Shown piece after piece: positions 7,972 through 18,261 of a stretch of DNA of 64,000 nt. This stretch comes from Hydrogenobaculum sp. Y04AAS1 (GTDB taxonomy: Bacteria; Aquificota; Aquificia; Aquificales; Aquificaceae). Each line of letters begins with the position of its first letter. The stretch's first letter is position 1. The stretch lies in NCBI RefSeq assembly GCF_000020785.1, contig NC_011126.1:558001-622000 (forward strand), in the 5' to 3' direction. Both the position numbers and the translations under genes were made by a program. The notes under the pieces are model-generated. The model was not told where the DNA came from. It ran no database searches and saw only the letters and a list, made by a program, of their open reading frames with translations.

Positions 7972-8706
7972 ATGGACATATTCTCTATTATAGGTTTTTT
8001 GGCTTTTGGTTCACTTTTGTTAGGAGCTTTTTTAGATGGGACTCATCTTGCAATTTTAATACAACCTCCTGCTTTTTTAATAGTAATACCATCTACTCTT
8101 TTAGGGGTGCTTGGTTCCGTACCAGCCGGCAAAATAGGCTATATAATAAAAGCTCTAAAAATGGTCTTTAGTGGAAGCATAGTAAACCCAGAAAAAACAA
8201 AAGAAGAGATATTAGAAATAGCTAGCAAGGCTCGTAAAGAGGGTATATTGAGTCTTGAGTCCAGTATAGACGAAATAAAAGACCCTCTTATAAAACGAGG
8301 TGTTGAGCTTATGGTGCTTGGCATGGAGGAAGAGTCAATAGTTTCTATATTAGAAGCAGAACTTACAAAAGAAGAGGAAGAGTTAAAAATAGGAGTAGAA
8401 TATTGGAAAACTTGCTCAGAAACTTCACCTACTATGGGTCTAACCGGGGCTGTTTTTGGATTGATGCACGCCTTAACAGAACTCAACGATCCAAATAAAT
8501 TAGCTGAAGGTATATCAACAGCCTTTGTGGCTACCATTTATGGTATTGCTAGCTCTTATCTTATTTTTGGACCATGGGGTAGAAAATCAAAGACAAAACT
8601 TGAAATGATAGTTATGGCTGGTTATATGACAATAGAGGGTATCAGGCTTATAGCAAAAGGTGAAAACCCAAGACTTATAGAAGAAAAGCTTAATGCTTAT
8701 GCGTGA
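7972..8706 (+). CDS. motA: Flagellar stator protein MotA
   Basis: Forms the proton-conducting stator with MotB and pushes on FliG. Four membrane helices are visible: two near the N-terminus (GFLAFGSLLLGAFLDG and the following Ala/Ile/Leu segment) and two in the second half. The conserved ETSPTMGLTGAVFGLM stretch holds the functionally important proline, and an acidic cytoplasmic loop lies between about residues 75 and 140. Length (244) is typical. motB follows with a stop/start overlap or near overlap. Confidence 0.92.
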   Translation: MDIFSIIGFLAFGSLLLGAFLDGTHLAILIQPPAFLIVIPSTLLGVLGSVPAGKIGYIIKALKMVFSGSIVNPEKTKEEILEIASKARKEGILSLESSIDEIKDPLIKRGVELMVLGMEEESIVSILEAELTKEEEELKIGVEYWKTCSETSPTMGLTGAVFGLMHALTELNDPNKLAEGISTAFVATIYGIASSYLIFGPWGRKSKTKLEMIVMAGYMTIEGIRLIAKGENPRLIEEKLNAYA

Positions 8707-8711
8707 CAAAT

Positions 8712-9527
8712 ATGGCTAAAAAACATAAATGTCCGGAAGAAGCCTCTGAAAGATGGGCTATACCATACGCTGATTTTTTAACACTTCTTTTAGCTCTTTT
8801 CATTTCTTTATATGCAATAATGAGAGGGTCTAAAGCTATACCAATATATGCAGAGGCTTTTGCAAAAGCTATGGGCATGAGAATACTCCCATTTGAGCAA
8901 ACATTACCGTCACAAATATTACCACAACCAGCACTTCCAAAGATTCAATTAACCCAAAAGGGTCAATATATAAACATGCAATTGAAGAGAATAGAGCAAA
9001 TGTTAAAAAAACAAGGCCTAGAAGGTAAGTTCAAAGTTAAACTTGTACCTCAGGGTATTAAACTTATACTTCAAGACACTGTACTATTTAAAAGCGGGAG
9101 CGCTGATATAGATCCTAAGTATTACTCATTGCTAGATTCTATATACAAAATAATTTCAAGCTTGCCAAATCCCATAGAAATAGATGGTTTTACCGACAAC
9201 ACTCCCATACATACACTTACATTTCCCTCAAACTGGGAACTATCTACCGATAGAGCGGCTTCCGTTGCTAAGTACTTCATATTTAAAGGTTTTGATCCAT
9301 CAAAGATAAAGATAGCTGGGTATGGCAAGTATCACCCATTGGTGCCAAATACAACACCGCAAAATAAAGCTATGAACAGAAGGGTTGAAATAACCATATT
9401 GAATATAAAAGGAAGTGAGCTTACTACGCTCGCACAATATGAAAATCCAAACAACAAATGGGAGCAAATAGAAAGAAAATGGGGTATCATCCCAAATGCT
9501 CAAAATCCCAATAACCAATCTCAGTAA
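8712..9527 (+). CDS. motB: Flagellar stator protein MotB
   Basis: One N-terminal membrane helix carries the essential proton-accepting aspartate in WAIPYADFLTLLLALF. A linker then leads to a periplasmic OmpA-like peptidoglycan-binding domain (LFKSGSADI, DGFTDNTPI, LSTDRAASVAKYF, NRRVEI). ATG 8712 (MAKKHKCPEE) is preferred; the GTG at 8703 overlaps the motA stop and would add three residues. Expected to be co-transcribed with motA from the sigma-28-type promoter. Confidence 0.92.
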   Translation: MAKKHKCPEEASERWAIPYADFLTLLLALFISLYAIMRGSKAIPIYAEAFAKAMGMRILPFEQTLPSQILPQPALPKIQLTQKGQYINMQLKRIEQMLKKQGLEGKFKVKLVPQGIKLILQDTVLFKSGSADIDPKYYSLLDSIYKIISSLPNPIEIDGFTDNTPIHTLTFPSNWELSTDRAASVAKYFIFKGFDPSKIKIAGYGKYHPLVPNTTPQNKAMNRRVEITILNIKGSELTTLAQYENPNNKWEQIERKWGIIPNAQNPNNQSQ

Positions 9528-9544
9528 ATTTTTGGTTTTTCATA

Positions 9545-9550
9545 TATAAT
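9545..9550 (+). promoter_or_regulatory. -10 box of the flavoprotein gene, leaderless spacing
   Basis: TATAAT six bases before the ATG at 9557, with no Shine-Dalgarno in between. It predicts a leaderless mRNA. Confidence 0.6.
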
Positions 9551-9556
9551 ATTTAT

Positions 9557-11257
9557 ATGCTAAAGTACGATATAGTTATAATAGGCGGTGGCGGTGCTGG
9601 ATTAATGGCTGCCATAGAAGCTTCTAAAGATAAAAACATAAAAATAGCAATTGTTTCTAAAGTTTTTCCAACAAGATCTCATACCGGTGCTGCTCAAGGT
9701 GGTATGAACGCCAGCATAGGAGTAGCTGATCCAAACGATTCACCAGAAAAACATGCTTTTGATACCACAAAAGGTGCCGATTTTTTAGCAGACCAGCAAG
9801 CTGTCTTGTTTATGTGCAAGAATGCCCCAGACATGATATACGAGTTAGATAGAATGGGTGTTCCATTTTCAAGGACAATCGACGGTAAAATAGCACAAAG
9901 ACCTTTTGGGGGAGCATCTTTTCCAAGAACTGTTTATTCCGCAGATAGAACAGGTCACGTACTTCTACATACACTATTTGAACAGGCAATGTCAAAAGAA
10001 AATATAGACTTTTTCAACGAGTATTTTTTGCTCGATTTAGATATAGAAAATGAAAAAATAGAGGGTGTTGAGCTTTTAAACATAAAAGATTCAAGTGTAT
10101 TGTATATAAAGACGAAGGTTTTAATATTAGCAGGTGGTGGCTTTGCAAGAATATATTGGCATAGAAGCACAAATGCCTCAGGCAACACAGGAGATCTGCA
10201 AGCTATAGCGCTTAGAAAAGGTATAGCTTTAAAAGATATAGAGTTTATCCAATTTCACCCAACGGGTCTTGCCAAAACTGGTATACTGCTTTCAGAAGCT
10301 TCAAGAGGAGAAGGTGGATACCTTTTAAATGTTAAAGGCGAAAGGTTTATGGAGAAATATTCTCCAAATAAAATGGAACTAGCTCCGAGAGATATAGTAT
10401 CAAGATCGATAGAGCTTGAAATAAAGAGCGGGCTTGGTGTAGGAGAAGGAACATCTGCGTATGTGTATTTAGATTTAAGACATTTGGGAGAAGAAAAAAT
10501 AAATGAACGATTACCTCAGGTAAGGCAATTAGCCATCGATTTTGAAGGCGTAGACCCTGTAAAAGCTCCTATACCTATAAGACCCACAGCTCATTATTGC
10601 ATGGGTGGTATAGATGTTGTTGATTTTAAAAGCTCCCAAACCAGCGTAAAAGGACTTTTAGCTATAGGAGAGTGTGCTTGCGTATCAGTACATGGTGCAA
10701 ACAGGTTAGGAGGTAATTCCCTTACTGAGCTTGTGGTGTTTGGCAAATATGCTGGTGAATATGCACGTGAATATGCAAAAGATTTCGATTTTTCAAATAG
10801 AAACCCTACAACAAAAGCTGAAGCTTATGTAAACTCTTTGATGCAAAGAGAAGGAAATGTTAAATTGTATGAGGTAAGAAATAAAATGGGGGAAATAACA
10901 TGGTTTAACATGGGTATATTTAGGACAGAAAGCTCTTTGAAAGAAGCTTATAAAGAACTCACAAAACTATTGGATATGTGGCATTATATACCAGTCTCAG
11001 ACAAATCGAGAATATTTAATACAAATCTTATTGAGCTTTTAGAGTTAAGAAATATGCTTGAATTATCAAGAGCGGTAGCTTTATGCGCTTTAAACAGAAG
11101 AGAATCAAGAGGTGGGCATTGGAGAGAAGATTACAAAGAAAGAGACGATGAGAATTTTTTAAAACATTCGCTGGTACAATATAAAAATGGTGAGCTTAGC
11201 TTAAGCTACAAAGAGGTAGATACAAGCATTTATAAACTGGAGGAGAGAAAGTACTGA
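9557..11257 (+). CDS. sdhA: Succinate dehydrogenase / fumarate reductase flavoprotein subunit
   Basis: FAD-containing catalytic subunit that interconverts succinate and fumarate; in a reverse-TCA organism it would mainly run as fumarate reductase. Visible signatures are the dinucleotide-binding GGGGAGL at 10-16, the covalent FAD histidine H42 in SHTGAAQGG, the substrate region RPTAHYCMGG, VHGANRLGGNSL, and the C-terminal RRESRGGHWREDY. Length (566) is normal. The iron-sulfur and membrane subunits are not adjacent. Its TGA overlaps the bamA ATG. Confidence 0.92.
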   Translation: MLKYDIVIIGGGGAGLMAAIEASKDKNIKIAIVSKVFPTRSHTGAAQGGMNASIGVADPNDSPEKHAFDTTKGADFLADQQAVLFMCKNAPDMIYELDRMGVPFSRTIDGKIAQRPFGGASFPRTVYSADRTGHVLLHTLFEQAMSKENIDFFNEYFLLDLDIENEKIEGVELLNIKDSSVLYIKTKVLILAGGGFARIYWHRSTNASGNTGDLQAIALRKGIALKDIEFIQFHPTGLAKTGILLSEASRGEGGYLLNVKGERFMEKYSPNKMELAPRDIVSRSIELEIKSGLGVGEGTSAYVYLDLRHLGEEKINERLPQVRQLAIDFEGVDPVKAPIPIRPTAHYCMGGIDVVDFKSSQTSVKGLLAIGECACVSVHGANRLGGNSLTELVVFGKYAGEYAREYAKDFDFSNRNPTTKAEAYVNSLMQREGNVKLYEVRNKMGEITWFNMGIFRTESSLKEAYKELTKLLDMWHYIPVSDKSRIFNTNLIELLELRNMLELSRAVALCALNRRESRGGHWREDYKERDDENFLKHSLVQYKNGELSLSYKEVDTSIYKLEERKY

Positions 11258-13584
11258 TGAAGAAAGTATTTTTATTTATATTGCTGTTAGTATCGCTTGG
11301 TTTTTCCCAAACTATATCAAAAATAGAAGTTGTTGGAAATAAGTATATACAGTCGGGTCTTGTTAAGGGATTCATGAAACTTCATCCAGGCATGCAATTT
11401 TCGCAAACCATGCTGGACGAAGACATAAAAAGATTATATGAAACTGGATATTTCAAAAATATAGCAGTAAAAGAAATAAAAAAGGACGATCATGTAAAAC
11501 TTATATATATTGTACAAGATTTGCCAATTATATATCGTATAGAATTTAAAGGCAACAAAAGACTAAGCTCCAAGGATCTTGCCAAAAAGCTTGGCATAGA
11601 AACAGAGGTAGGAAAATTTGGTTTAAATCAAGCCACTAGAGGTTTAACGCCGTCTTCCAGCATAAATGAAAAGATAGAAATTATAAAACAATTCCAATTA
11701 GGAAAAGTCCTAAGCGAAGAACAAATCCACGAGCTTATAAACCGTATCAAAAAAGCCTATGAAGAAGCCGGATACTCTCATGTGGGTGTAACCTATAAGA
11801 TAATACCCGTTAAAGGGGCATCAAGATTAGTATTTTACATAAAGGAAACAAAGCCTACCTATGTAGATGATATTCATTTTATAGGTAACAAGACTTTTAG
11901 CGACGGTAGACTTTTAGATCATATGAAAACGCAACCCTTTAGTCTATTAGCTTTTAGATGGCACCCCCCCTTCAACAAACATATACTCATGGATGATATA
12001 AAAAGACTGAAAAAATTTTATGAAAATGAAGGTTTTTTTGAAGTTCAAATAGACAAACCTATTATTAAAAAGCATGGACACTGGGTAAATATAACAATAA
12101 AAATACACGAAGGTTCGAGATATAAAATAGGCAAAATAGTTTTCAAAGGAAACAAAATGTATTCTGAAAGTGAGCTATTGGATAAGATAATACAACACAG
12201 AGATAGCAAGAGATATTATAAAAAATCTATAATAAAGCTTATAGAAAAAAGAATATTTGACAAATATGGCAAGACAGGTTTCATCAACGAATACACCAGC
12301 GTAAAAAAGGAAACAAATTTTAAAAATAAAACTGTTAACTTATTTTTTCATGTTTATGAAGGTGGTCCAGTATACGCTGGTAAAATCCATATACGAGGAA
12401 ATTATGAAACGAGAGACTATGTTATAAGAAGAGAAATGAGGGTCCAAGAGTACGACCTTATCACAAGACACGAACTAAGTAGATCAAAGGACCGTATAAT
12501 GAACTTAGGCTACTATGACAACGTACAAATAGTGCCTGTACCAAAACCAGATAATTTTGACGATATATATACAAAAATCCAAGAAAGGTATACAGGCCAG
12601 TTCTCAGTGGGTCTTGGCTACAACCAGGTAACTGGTCTAGCCGGATTTGCGTCCATTAGAAAAGGTAATTTCCTAGGTACTGGCGATATAGCCGGCATAT
12701 CCTTATCTTACGGTGCAAACTACGAAAACGATTCAATAAGTTATACCCATAAATGGTTGTTTAACAAACCAATAGATGTAACTGGATCACTATACGATAC
12801 AAAGATCTACTATATAGACTACACCGTTCAAAGAGTTGGCTTTGACTTAACCTTTACAAAAGAGTTTGGTGAATATTGGTATGCAAGCTTAGGCTCGAGC
12901 ATACAAAAAGTAACATATTCTGATATATCATCTTCGACTCCGCCGGTAATCCAATCACAAGCAGGCACTTGGCAAGCAAGAAAGTTAATATTTTCGGTTT
13001 CTCACAACACCACAAACTACTATTTATTCCCTTCAAAGGGATCTATTCAATCTTTAACATACACAATCGCTTTACCGGTGCTTGGTGGTAGTGAAAAATT
13101 CCAAAAAATAGTGCTTTCAAACGCAAACTTTATAAAAGACCATATATTCTATACTGGTACAATATTCTCGGCAAGAGAGACTATTGGTTGGGCTCAAGCA
13201 TATTCCAATTCGGTTGTACCTTTAGACGATGAGTTCTTTGTAGGTGGTGACTATACGATAAGAGGTTATAGCTATGGTTACGCTGGTCCTCTTGACTCAG
13301 CAGATGAACCAATAGGTGCTACAAGGGAAATTGTACTAAACTTTGAAGCAGATTATCCTTTATACAAAAATATTTTTTACGTAGATGCCTTTTACGATAC
13401 TGGTAGAGGTGCAGATTCTTGGTCTGGTCTAAGACCAAGCAAATGGCTTGGAAGCTATGGTGTAGGTATAAGATTTATAACCTCTTATGCGCCAGTGAGA
13501 CTCGACCTTGCTTTTAAAACAAAGCCGGTTCCAGGAGATACCGCAAGAGAAAAAATATCTTTTGTGCTTGGATCGTTTTTCTAA
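11257..13584 (+). CDS. bamA: Outer-membrane assembly factor BamA
   Basis: Core of the BAM complex that inserts beta-barrel proteins into the outer membrane. A signal peptide (MKKVFLFILLLVSLGFSQ) is followed by POTRA repeats over about residues 20-430 and a C-terminal barrel (Omp85/surface antigen) with the conserved FVGGDYTIRGY-type segment. The barrel ends in phenylalanine (VLGSFF), the usual outer-membrane signal. Length 775 is typical. It starts inside the sdhA stop codon, so translation is coupled. tRNA-Arg faces it 10 bases beyond the stop. Confidence 0.93.
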   Translation: MKKVFLFILLLVSLGFSQTISKIEVVGNKYIQSGLVKGFMKLHPGMQFSQTMLDEDIKRLYETGYFKNIAVKEIKKDDHVKLIYIVQDLPIIYRIEFKGNKRLSSKDLAKKLGIETEVGKFGLNQATRGLTPSSSINEKIEIIKQFQLGKVLSEEQIHELINRIKKAYEEAGYSHVGVTYKIIPVKGASRLVFYIKETKPTYVDDIHFIGNKTFSDGRLLDHMKTQPFSLLAFRWHPPFNKHILMDDIKRLKKFYENEGFFEVQIDKPIIKKHGHWVNITIKIHEGSRYKIGKIVFKGNKMYSESELLDKIIQHRDSKRYYKKSIIKLIEKRIFDKYGKTGFINEYTSVKKETNFKNKTVNLFFHVYEGGPVYAGKIHIRGNYETRDYVIRREMRVQEYDLITRHELSRSKDRIMNLGYYDNVQIVPVPKPDNFDDIYTKIQERYTGQFSVGLGYNQVTGLAGFASIRKGNFLGTGDIAGISLSYGANYENDSISYTHKWLFNKPIDVTGSLYDTKIYYIDYTVQRVGFDLTFTKEFGEYWYASLGSSIQKVTYSDISSSTPPVIQSQAGTWQARKLIFSVSHNTTNYYLFPSKGSIQSLTYTIALPVLGGSEKFQKIVLSNANFIKDHIFYTGTIFSARETIGWAQAYSNSVVPLDDEFFVGGDYTIRGYSYGYAGPLDSADEPIGATREIVLNFEADYPLYKNIFYVDAFYDTGRGADSWSGLRPSKWLGSYGVGIRFITSYAPVRLDLAFKTKPVPGDTAREKISFVLGSFF

Positions 13585-13593
13585 GATATTATA

Positions 13594-13667
13594 CGCCCTG
13601 GGCAGGAGTCGAACCCGCAACCTTGGGATCCGTAGTCCCATGCTCTATCCAATTGAGCTACCAGGGC
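13594..13667 (-). tRNA. tRNA-Arg (ACG)
   Basis: 74 bases on the minus strand: acceptor GCCCTGG paired with CCAGGGC, discriminator G, anticodon stem TGGGA/TCCCA around loop CTACGGA giving anticodon ACG (A34 normally edited to inosine), T-loop GTTCGACT. CCA is not encoded. Oriented against bamA. Confidence 0.95.
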
Positions 13668-13676
13668 TAATAACAT

Positions 13677-13685
13677 ATTATAGCA
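13677..13685 (-). promoter_or_regulatory. Extended -10 promoter of tRNA-Arg
   Basis: On the minus strand the sequence reads TGCTATAAT, a consensus -10 with the TGn extension, 9 bases upstream of the mature tRNA 5' end. No clear -35. Confidence 0.6.
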
Positions 13686-13705
13686 TATTAAAAGCCAAAA
13701 ACAGG

Positions 13706-13711
13706 TATAAT
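13706..13711 (+). promoter_or_regulatory. -10 box of tyrS, near-leaderless spacing
   Basis: TATAAT ending eight bases before the tyrS ATG at 13720. The start of transcription should fall within about two bases of the start codon. Confidence 0.55.
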
Positions 13712-13719
13712 ATATAACC

Positions 13720-14898
13720 ATGGATATACAGAAACAATTGGAGATTATACAAAAAGGGACTGTAGAAATTATAGAGAAAGAAGAGCTTATAGAAAAGTTA
13801 AAAAAGGGGAAGCCGCTTGTAGTAAAAGCAGGTTTTGACCCTACAGCAAAAGATTTGCATTTAGGGCACACGGTTTTGCTTCAAAAATTAAGAGACTTTC
13901 AAAATTTAGGGCATGAAATAATATTTTTAATAGGTGATTTTACAGCAATGATAGGAGACCCAACCGGCAGAAACGAAACAAGACCCCCTCTTTCTAAAGA
14001 AGAAGTTTTAGAAAATGCAAAAACATATCAAGAGCAAGTTTTTAAGATTTTAGATAAAGATAAAACAAAAATTTTATACAACAGCGAGTGGCTATCCACT
14101 ATGACAACAAAAGATATAGTCAACCTTGCTTCAAAATATACAGTAGCAAGAATGTTAGAGCGTGATGATTTTCAAAAGCGCTATAAAGAAGGCTCTCCTA
14201 TACACATTCATGAGTTTTTATATCCACTTTTTCAAGGATACGACTCTGTAATACTAAAAGCAGATATAGAAATAGGAGGGTCTGATCAAAAGTTTAATTT
14301 GCTTGTAGGAAGGGAACTTCAAAAGGATTACGGCTTAGAAAAACAAGTTTGTATTACTATGCCGCTTTTAGTGGGAATAGACGGTGTAAAGAAGATGTCA
14401 AAAAGCTATGGAAACTATATAGCACTAAAGGATGATCCTAAGGATATGTTTGGAAAAATTATGAGTATATCTGATGAACTTATGTACGACTATTATACTT
14501 TACTCACCGATAAGACCCCAGATGAGATAGAAAAGATAAAAGCGATGCATCCTATGGAAGCTAAAAAGCAGCTTGCATACATCATTGTATCAAGATTTCA
14601 TTCAGAGGAAAAGGCCAAAGAAGCAAAGGAATTTTTTGAATCTACTTTTTCTCAAAAAGAGTTTCCGAAGGACGCACCAGTATTTAGCTTTTCTGATAAA
14701 GATTCTTTAAAAGCTTACGAACTTATAGTAAAGATAGGTTTTGCAACATCAAACAACGAAGCAAGAAGGATAATATCTGGTGGAGGATTGAGAATAAACG
14801 GAGAAAAGATAACAGATCCAAACAAAGAAATAGTTGTTGAAAATGAGCTAAGAGTACAAGTAGGTAAAAAACATTTTGCAATAATCAAAAAAGCATGA
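13720..14898 (+). CDS. tyrS: Tyrosyl-tRNA synthetase
   Basis: Class I synthetase charging tRNA-Tyr. The HIGH-type motif is HLGHTVLL near residue 47, followed by a [13 protein letters not shown] stretch that marks the second bacterial TyrRS subgroup. The signature lysine loop is [11 protein letters not shown]-terminal S4-like RNA-binding domain covers about the last 60 residues. Length (392) is normal. The stop overlaps the start of the nucleotide-sugar dehydrogenase gene (ATGA). Confidence 0.95.
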   Translation: MDIQKQLEIIQKGTVEIIEKEELIEKLKKGKPLVVKAGFDPTAKDLHLGHTVLLQKLRDFQNLGHEIIFLIGDFTAMIGDPTGRNETRPPLSKEEVLENAKTYQEQVFKILDKDKTKILYNSEWLSTMTTKDIVNLASKYTVARMLERDDFQKRYKEGSPIHIHEFLYPLFQGYDSVILKADIEIGGSDQKFNLLVGRELQKDYGLEKQVCITMPLLVGIDGVKKMSKSYGNYIALKDDPKDMFGKIMSISDELMYDYYTLLTDKTPDEIEKIKAMHPMEAKKQLAYIIVSRFHSEEKAKEAKEFFESTFSQKEFPKDAPVFSFSDKDSLKAYELIVKIGFATSNNEARRIISGGGLRINGEKITDPNKEIVVENELRVQVGKKHFAIIKKA

Positions 14899-16205
14899 TA
14901 AACATAGAAGATTTTATAAACAAACAAGAGTCAATATGCGTAGTAGGGCTTGGATATGTAGGGCTTCCATTGGCTGTAACGTTTGCAAAACACTTTAACG
15001 TAATAGGTTTTGATATAAACCAAATAAGGATAAACGAACTAAAATTAGGTATAGACAGAACAAAGGAAACCACTTCTGAAGAACTTCTAAATAGCAACAT
15101 ACTTTTTACGGACAACGAAGAGTATATAAAAAAATGTAAATTTATTATCATCACAGTACCAACGCCTATAGATAAACACAAAGTACCAGACCTAAAACCT
15201 ATATTTAGTGCATCTGTTATAGTTGGTAGAAATTTACAAAAAGACAGTATAGTGGTGTATGAATCTACAGTATATCCTGGTCTAACGGAAGAAGAATGTG
15301 TACCTATTTTAGAAAAAGAATCAGGGCTTAAATGGAAAAAAGATTTCTTTGTGGGCTATTCACCAGAACGCATAAATCCTGGTGATAAAATACATAGGTT
15401 TGAAAATATAGTAAAAGTAGTTTCTGGAGACAGCGAATATAGCCTTAACATAATAAGTGGAATATACTCTAAGGTTGTAAAAGCTGGAATATTTAAAGCA
15501 AAATCTATAAAAGTTGCAGAAGCCGCTAAAGTTATAGAAAATACTCAACGAGATATAAACATTGCACTTATGAACGAACTATCGATGATCTTTCATAAAA
15601 TGGGTATAGATACAAAGGATGTGTTAGAAGCCGCTGCTACCAAATGGAACTTTCTCAAATTTGAACCAGGTTTAGTAGGAGGACACTGTATCAGCGTAGA
15701 CCCTTACTATCTAACATTCAAGGCTCAAGAGTTAGGCCACCATCCAGAGGTAATTCTTTCTGGTAGAAGAGTAAACGACGACATGCCAAACTTTGTAGTG
15801 CAAAACGTTTTAAAGCTTTTAATAAAAGCAAAAAAACAGATAGAATCCTCAAAAATAATCATATTTGGGCTCTCTTTTAAAGAAAACATTCCAGACATAA
15901 GAAACTCAAAAGTAGTAGATATATACAACGAACTTAAAGATTTTGGTATAAATACATACATATACGACCCGTACGTATACAGGGATGAAGTTTTTAAAGA
16001 ATATGGTATAGAACTTTTACAAGACCCTTACGAAGAGGCACCTTACGATGCTGTAATTGTAGCGGTAAAACACAACGCTTTTGGGGAATACGATATAAGA
16101 TTTTACGAAAATATTACTAAAAGCCCAAAAATTTTGATAGACATAAAAAACTTATACAACAAAGATGTTTTCTTAAAAAATGGCTTTCTTTATTGGAGCT
16201 TATAA
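14895..16205 (+). CDS. UDP-N-acetylhexosamine dehydrogenase (TviB/WbpO-like)
   Basis: NAD-dependent oxidation of a UDP-sugar at C6 to the uronic acid, for surface polysaccharide or glycan synthesis. Rossmann motif [12 protein letters not shown] at about 17-28; catalytic cysteine in [15 protein letters not shown]-terminal domain with [14 protein letters not shown]. The overall pattern fits the TviB/WbpO branch acting on UDP-GlcNAc or UDP-GalNAc rather than UDP-glucose, but the substrate is inferred. ATGA overlap with tyrS; nusB begins at its stop codon. Confidence 0.88.
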   Translation: MINIEDFINKQESICVVGLGYVGLPLAVTFAKHFNVIGFDINQIRINELKLGIDRTKETTSEELLNSNILFTDNEEYIKKCKFIIITVPTPIDKHKVPDLKPIFSASVIVGRNLQKDSIVVYESTVYPGLTEEECVPILEKESGLKWKKDFFVGYSPERINPGDKIHRFENIVKVVSGDSEYSLNIISGIYSKVVKAGIFKAKSIKVAEAAKVIENTQRDINIALMNELSMIFHKMGIDTKDVLEAAATKWNFLKFEPGLVGGHCISVDPYYLTFKAQELGHHPEVILSGRRVNDDMPNFVVQNVLKLLIKAKKQIESSKIIIFGLSFKENIPDIRNSKVVDIYNELKDFGINTYIYDPYVYRDEVFKEYGIELLQDPYEEAPYDAVIVAVKHNAFGEYDIRFYENITKSPKILIDIKNLYNKDVFLKNGFLYWSL

Positions 16206-16624
16206 TGAAAGACATAAGAGCAAGAGCACGAGAAATAGCATTTAGAAGCCTTTACGCTTGGGATATAAGTGGAGGAGAAATATCTATTATATCTCAAGAA
16301 ATTATAAACATGAGCAAACCGCCACTTAAAAAAGATAGCCAAAAATACACGCTACTAATAACGAAAAAGTTTGGAGAGAATATAGAAAATATAGACAAGA
16401 AAATAGCCTCTTATCTTGAAAACTGGAATCTTGATGATTTAGGTAGCATAGAAAAGGCTATTTTAAGAACTGCTTTTACAGAACTTCTTTACATAAAACC
16501 TAAAAAAAACATACAAGCCATAATAGATTATATAGAAATTGCAAGCAACTACGGTAATAAAAAAACGCCTTCTTTTATAAATGGTATTCTCTCCAAGCTA
16601 TCAAAAGATATCTACAATGTATAA
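16205..16624 (+). CDS. nusB: Transcription antitermination protein NusB
   Basis: Small all-helical RNA-binding protein that with NusE binds boxA of rRNA leaders and prevents premature termination. RARAREIAFRSLYAWD at the N-terminus and the C-terminal AIIDYIEIASNYGNKKTPSFINGIL are the family signatures. The ATG at 16205 overlaps the preceding stop (TAATG); an in-frame TTG at 16193 is less likely. About 139 residues. hemD overlaps its end by 8 bases. Confidence 0.92.
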   Translation: MKDIRARAREIAFRSLYAWDISGGEISIISQEIINMSKPPLKKDSQKYTLLITKKFGENIENIDKKIASYLENWNLDDLGSIEKAILRTAFTELLYIKPKKNIQAIIDYIEIASNYGNKKTPSFINGILSKLSKDIYNV

Positions 16625-17303
16625 GCTGCTTCTCACAAGAGAAGAAGAGAAAAACTTAGAATCTAAAAAAATATTCTCTTCTTACAATATAAATACTATC
16701 AGCTTACCTATGATAGAAACAATACCCAAAGAGTTTGAGTTAAAAGACTTTGACTTTGATTGTATAATCTTTAGCAGCAGAAAAGCTGTAGAAATATTTT
16801 TTAAAAATTTACATATTTGCAAAAATGCAAAAATTAATGTATATATTGTAGGAGAAAAAACTAAAGAGTATTTCTTGGGATTTTACAACACAAAAAACTT
16901 AATTGCTAGAGATTCAATAAAAGAAATACTACCTATAGTAAACTGTAAAACTCTTTGGATAAGGACAGACTTCGAGCTTCCAGAAGATATAAAAAATATG
17001 GTAAAAAACAAAGATATTTTCATATTAGAAGCCTACAAAACTAAGCATAAGATTTACGAATTAAGAAAAGTACTAGAGACTCTTAAGGCAGTAAATGGAG
17101 TATTTTTTGCTAGTCCTTCAGCTTTTTTAGGGCTTTTAAAAAATTTGCAAAATTACAAATATATTTTAAACGAAAAAGACATATTTGCTATAGGAAACAC
17201 TACGGCAGATGCTATAAAAAATGAAGGATTTCAAGTGACTTACGTCCCCCAGAAACCAAGCGTAGAATCTATAGCAAAATATATATCATCTATTGGCACA
17301 TAA
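16617..17303 (+). CDS. hemD: Uroporphyrinogen-III synthase
   Basis: Closes and flips ring D of hydroxymethylbilane in heme synthesis. The protein is divergent, as is usual in this family, but shows the two-lobe layout and the typical segments DCIIFSSRKAVEIFF (first lobe) and GVFFASPSAFLGLL and AIGNTTADAIKNEGF (second lobe). ATG 16617 (MYKLLLTREEE) lies within the end of nusB; the upstream in-frame ATG at 16581 is deep in nusB and unlikely. Another heme gene, hemA, is at 56.4 kb. Confidence 0.82.
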   Translation: MYKLLLTREEEKNLESKKIFSSYNINTISLPMIETIPKEFELKDFDFDCIIFSSRKAVEIFFKNLHICKNAKINVYIVGEKTKEYFLGFYNTKNLIARDSIKEILPIVNCKTLWIRTDFELPEDIKNMVKNKDIFILEAYKTKHKIYELRKVLETLKAVNGVFFASPSAFLGLLKNLQNYKYILNEKDIFAIGNTTADAIKNEGFQVTYVPQKPSVESIAKYISSIGT

Positions 17304-17311
17304 TTTGCTCA

Positions 17312-17317
17312 TATAAT
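17312..17317 (+). promoter_or_regulatory. -10 box of lpxC, leaderless spacing
   Basis: TATAAT ending five bases before the lpxC ATG, with no Shine-Dalgarno. Confidence 0.55.
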
Positions 17318-17322
17318 TTTAT

Positions 17323-18198
17323 ATGAGAAACGAATGCTTTTTGCAAAATACCATATCTGATTCTTTTACAATAGAGGGCATAGGCATACACTCAGGTGCA
17401 ATATCGAAGGTAAAGTTCCACCCAGCAGAAGAAAATACAGGCATAATCTTTATGAGGAATGCTTATAAAGTAAAAGCTCATGTAGAAAATGTAGTAGATA
17501 CTTCAAATTCAACATCTATAGGAAACGGCATAGCAACTTTTAGAACCATAGAACATATAATGGCAGCCTTATATTTAGCAGATATAGACAATATAATAGT
17601 GGAGTTTGTAAATTCTGAAGAATCCCCTATTATGGATGGTAGCGCTTGTGAATTTTTTAAGCTTTTAGAAAAATACAAAGTGGCTCAAGATACTCCTAAA
17701 TATTTTGGCCATCTTTCAAATATTGTAAGAGTTTCAGATGGCGACAAATATATAATGGCAAAACCACAAAAAAGTTTATCTATTATATTTGAAGGATTTT
17801 TTGGAAATTTTCTGAAGCATCAAATTTATAATTACAACTCCGAATTGGAAAAACCACACATAGATAGAAAGCTCATAAGCGCTAGAACGTTTTGTCATAT
17901 AGAAGACATAGAAAAACTTAGAAAGTTAGGCCTTGGGAAAGGTGGCTCTTTAGAAAATAACATAGTCCTTACAGATACAGGTGTGTTAAATAAAGAGGGG
18001 CTAAGGCACTCTCATGAGCCTGTAAGCCATAAAGTCCTAGACTTAATAGGAGATTTATATTTAACTGGTGTAAGATTTTCAGCAAACATATATTCTTACA
18101 TGGGTGGACATAGATTAAACATTGAATTTGTAAAAGAAGCCATAAAACATATAAAAGTATCTGAACATCTATTAGAAACAACAAAAACAGCTTCATAA
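17323..18198 (+). CDS. lpxC: UDP-3-O-acyl-N-acetylglucosamine deacetylase LpxC
   Basis: Zn-dependent deacetylase, the committed step of lipid A synthesis. The zinc ligands are visible as H78 in EHIMAAL and H236/D240 in HKVLD, and the catalytic histidine is H263 in MGGH. The MDGSACEF loop is also present. Length (291) is typical. It shows the cell makes LPS, in line with bamA, waaA and the heptosyltransferase-like gene elsewhere in the window. Confidence 0.94.
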   Translation: MRNECFLQNTISDSFTIEGIGIHSGAISKVKFHPAEENTGIIFMRNAYKVKAHVENVVDTSNSTSIGNGIATFRTIEHIMAALYLADIDNIIVEFVNSEESPIMDGSACEFFKLLEKYKVAQDTPKYFGHLSNIVRVSDGDKYIMAKPQKSLSIIFEGFFGNFLKHQIYNYNSELEKPHIDRKLISARTFCHIEDIEKLRKLGLGKGGSLENNIVLTDTGVLNKEGLRHSHEPVSHKVLDLIGDLYLTGVRFSANIYSYMGGHRLNIEFVKEAIKHIKVSEHLLETTKTAS

Positions 18199-18230
18199 AA
18201 CACTTTTAGATAATCACATAAATTTCATGA

Positions 18231-18257
18231 TATACTAATATAATATTGCGTGGAGGT
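18231..18257 (+). promoter_or_regulatory. Promoter and ribosome site of the DsbC-like gene
   Basis: Two possible -10 boxes, TATACT at 18231-18236 and TATAAT at 18239-18244, are followed by a strong GGAGGT at 18252-18257 and ATG at 18262. This gene has a normal leader, unlike lpxC just upstream. Confidence 0.5.
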
Positions 18258-18261
18258 AATT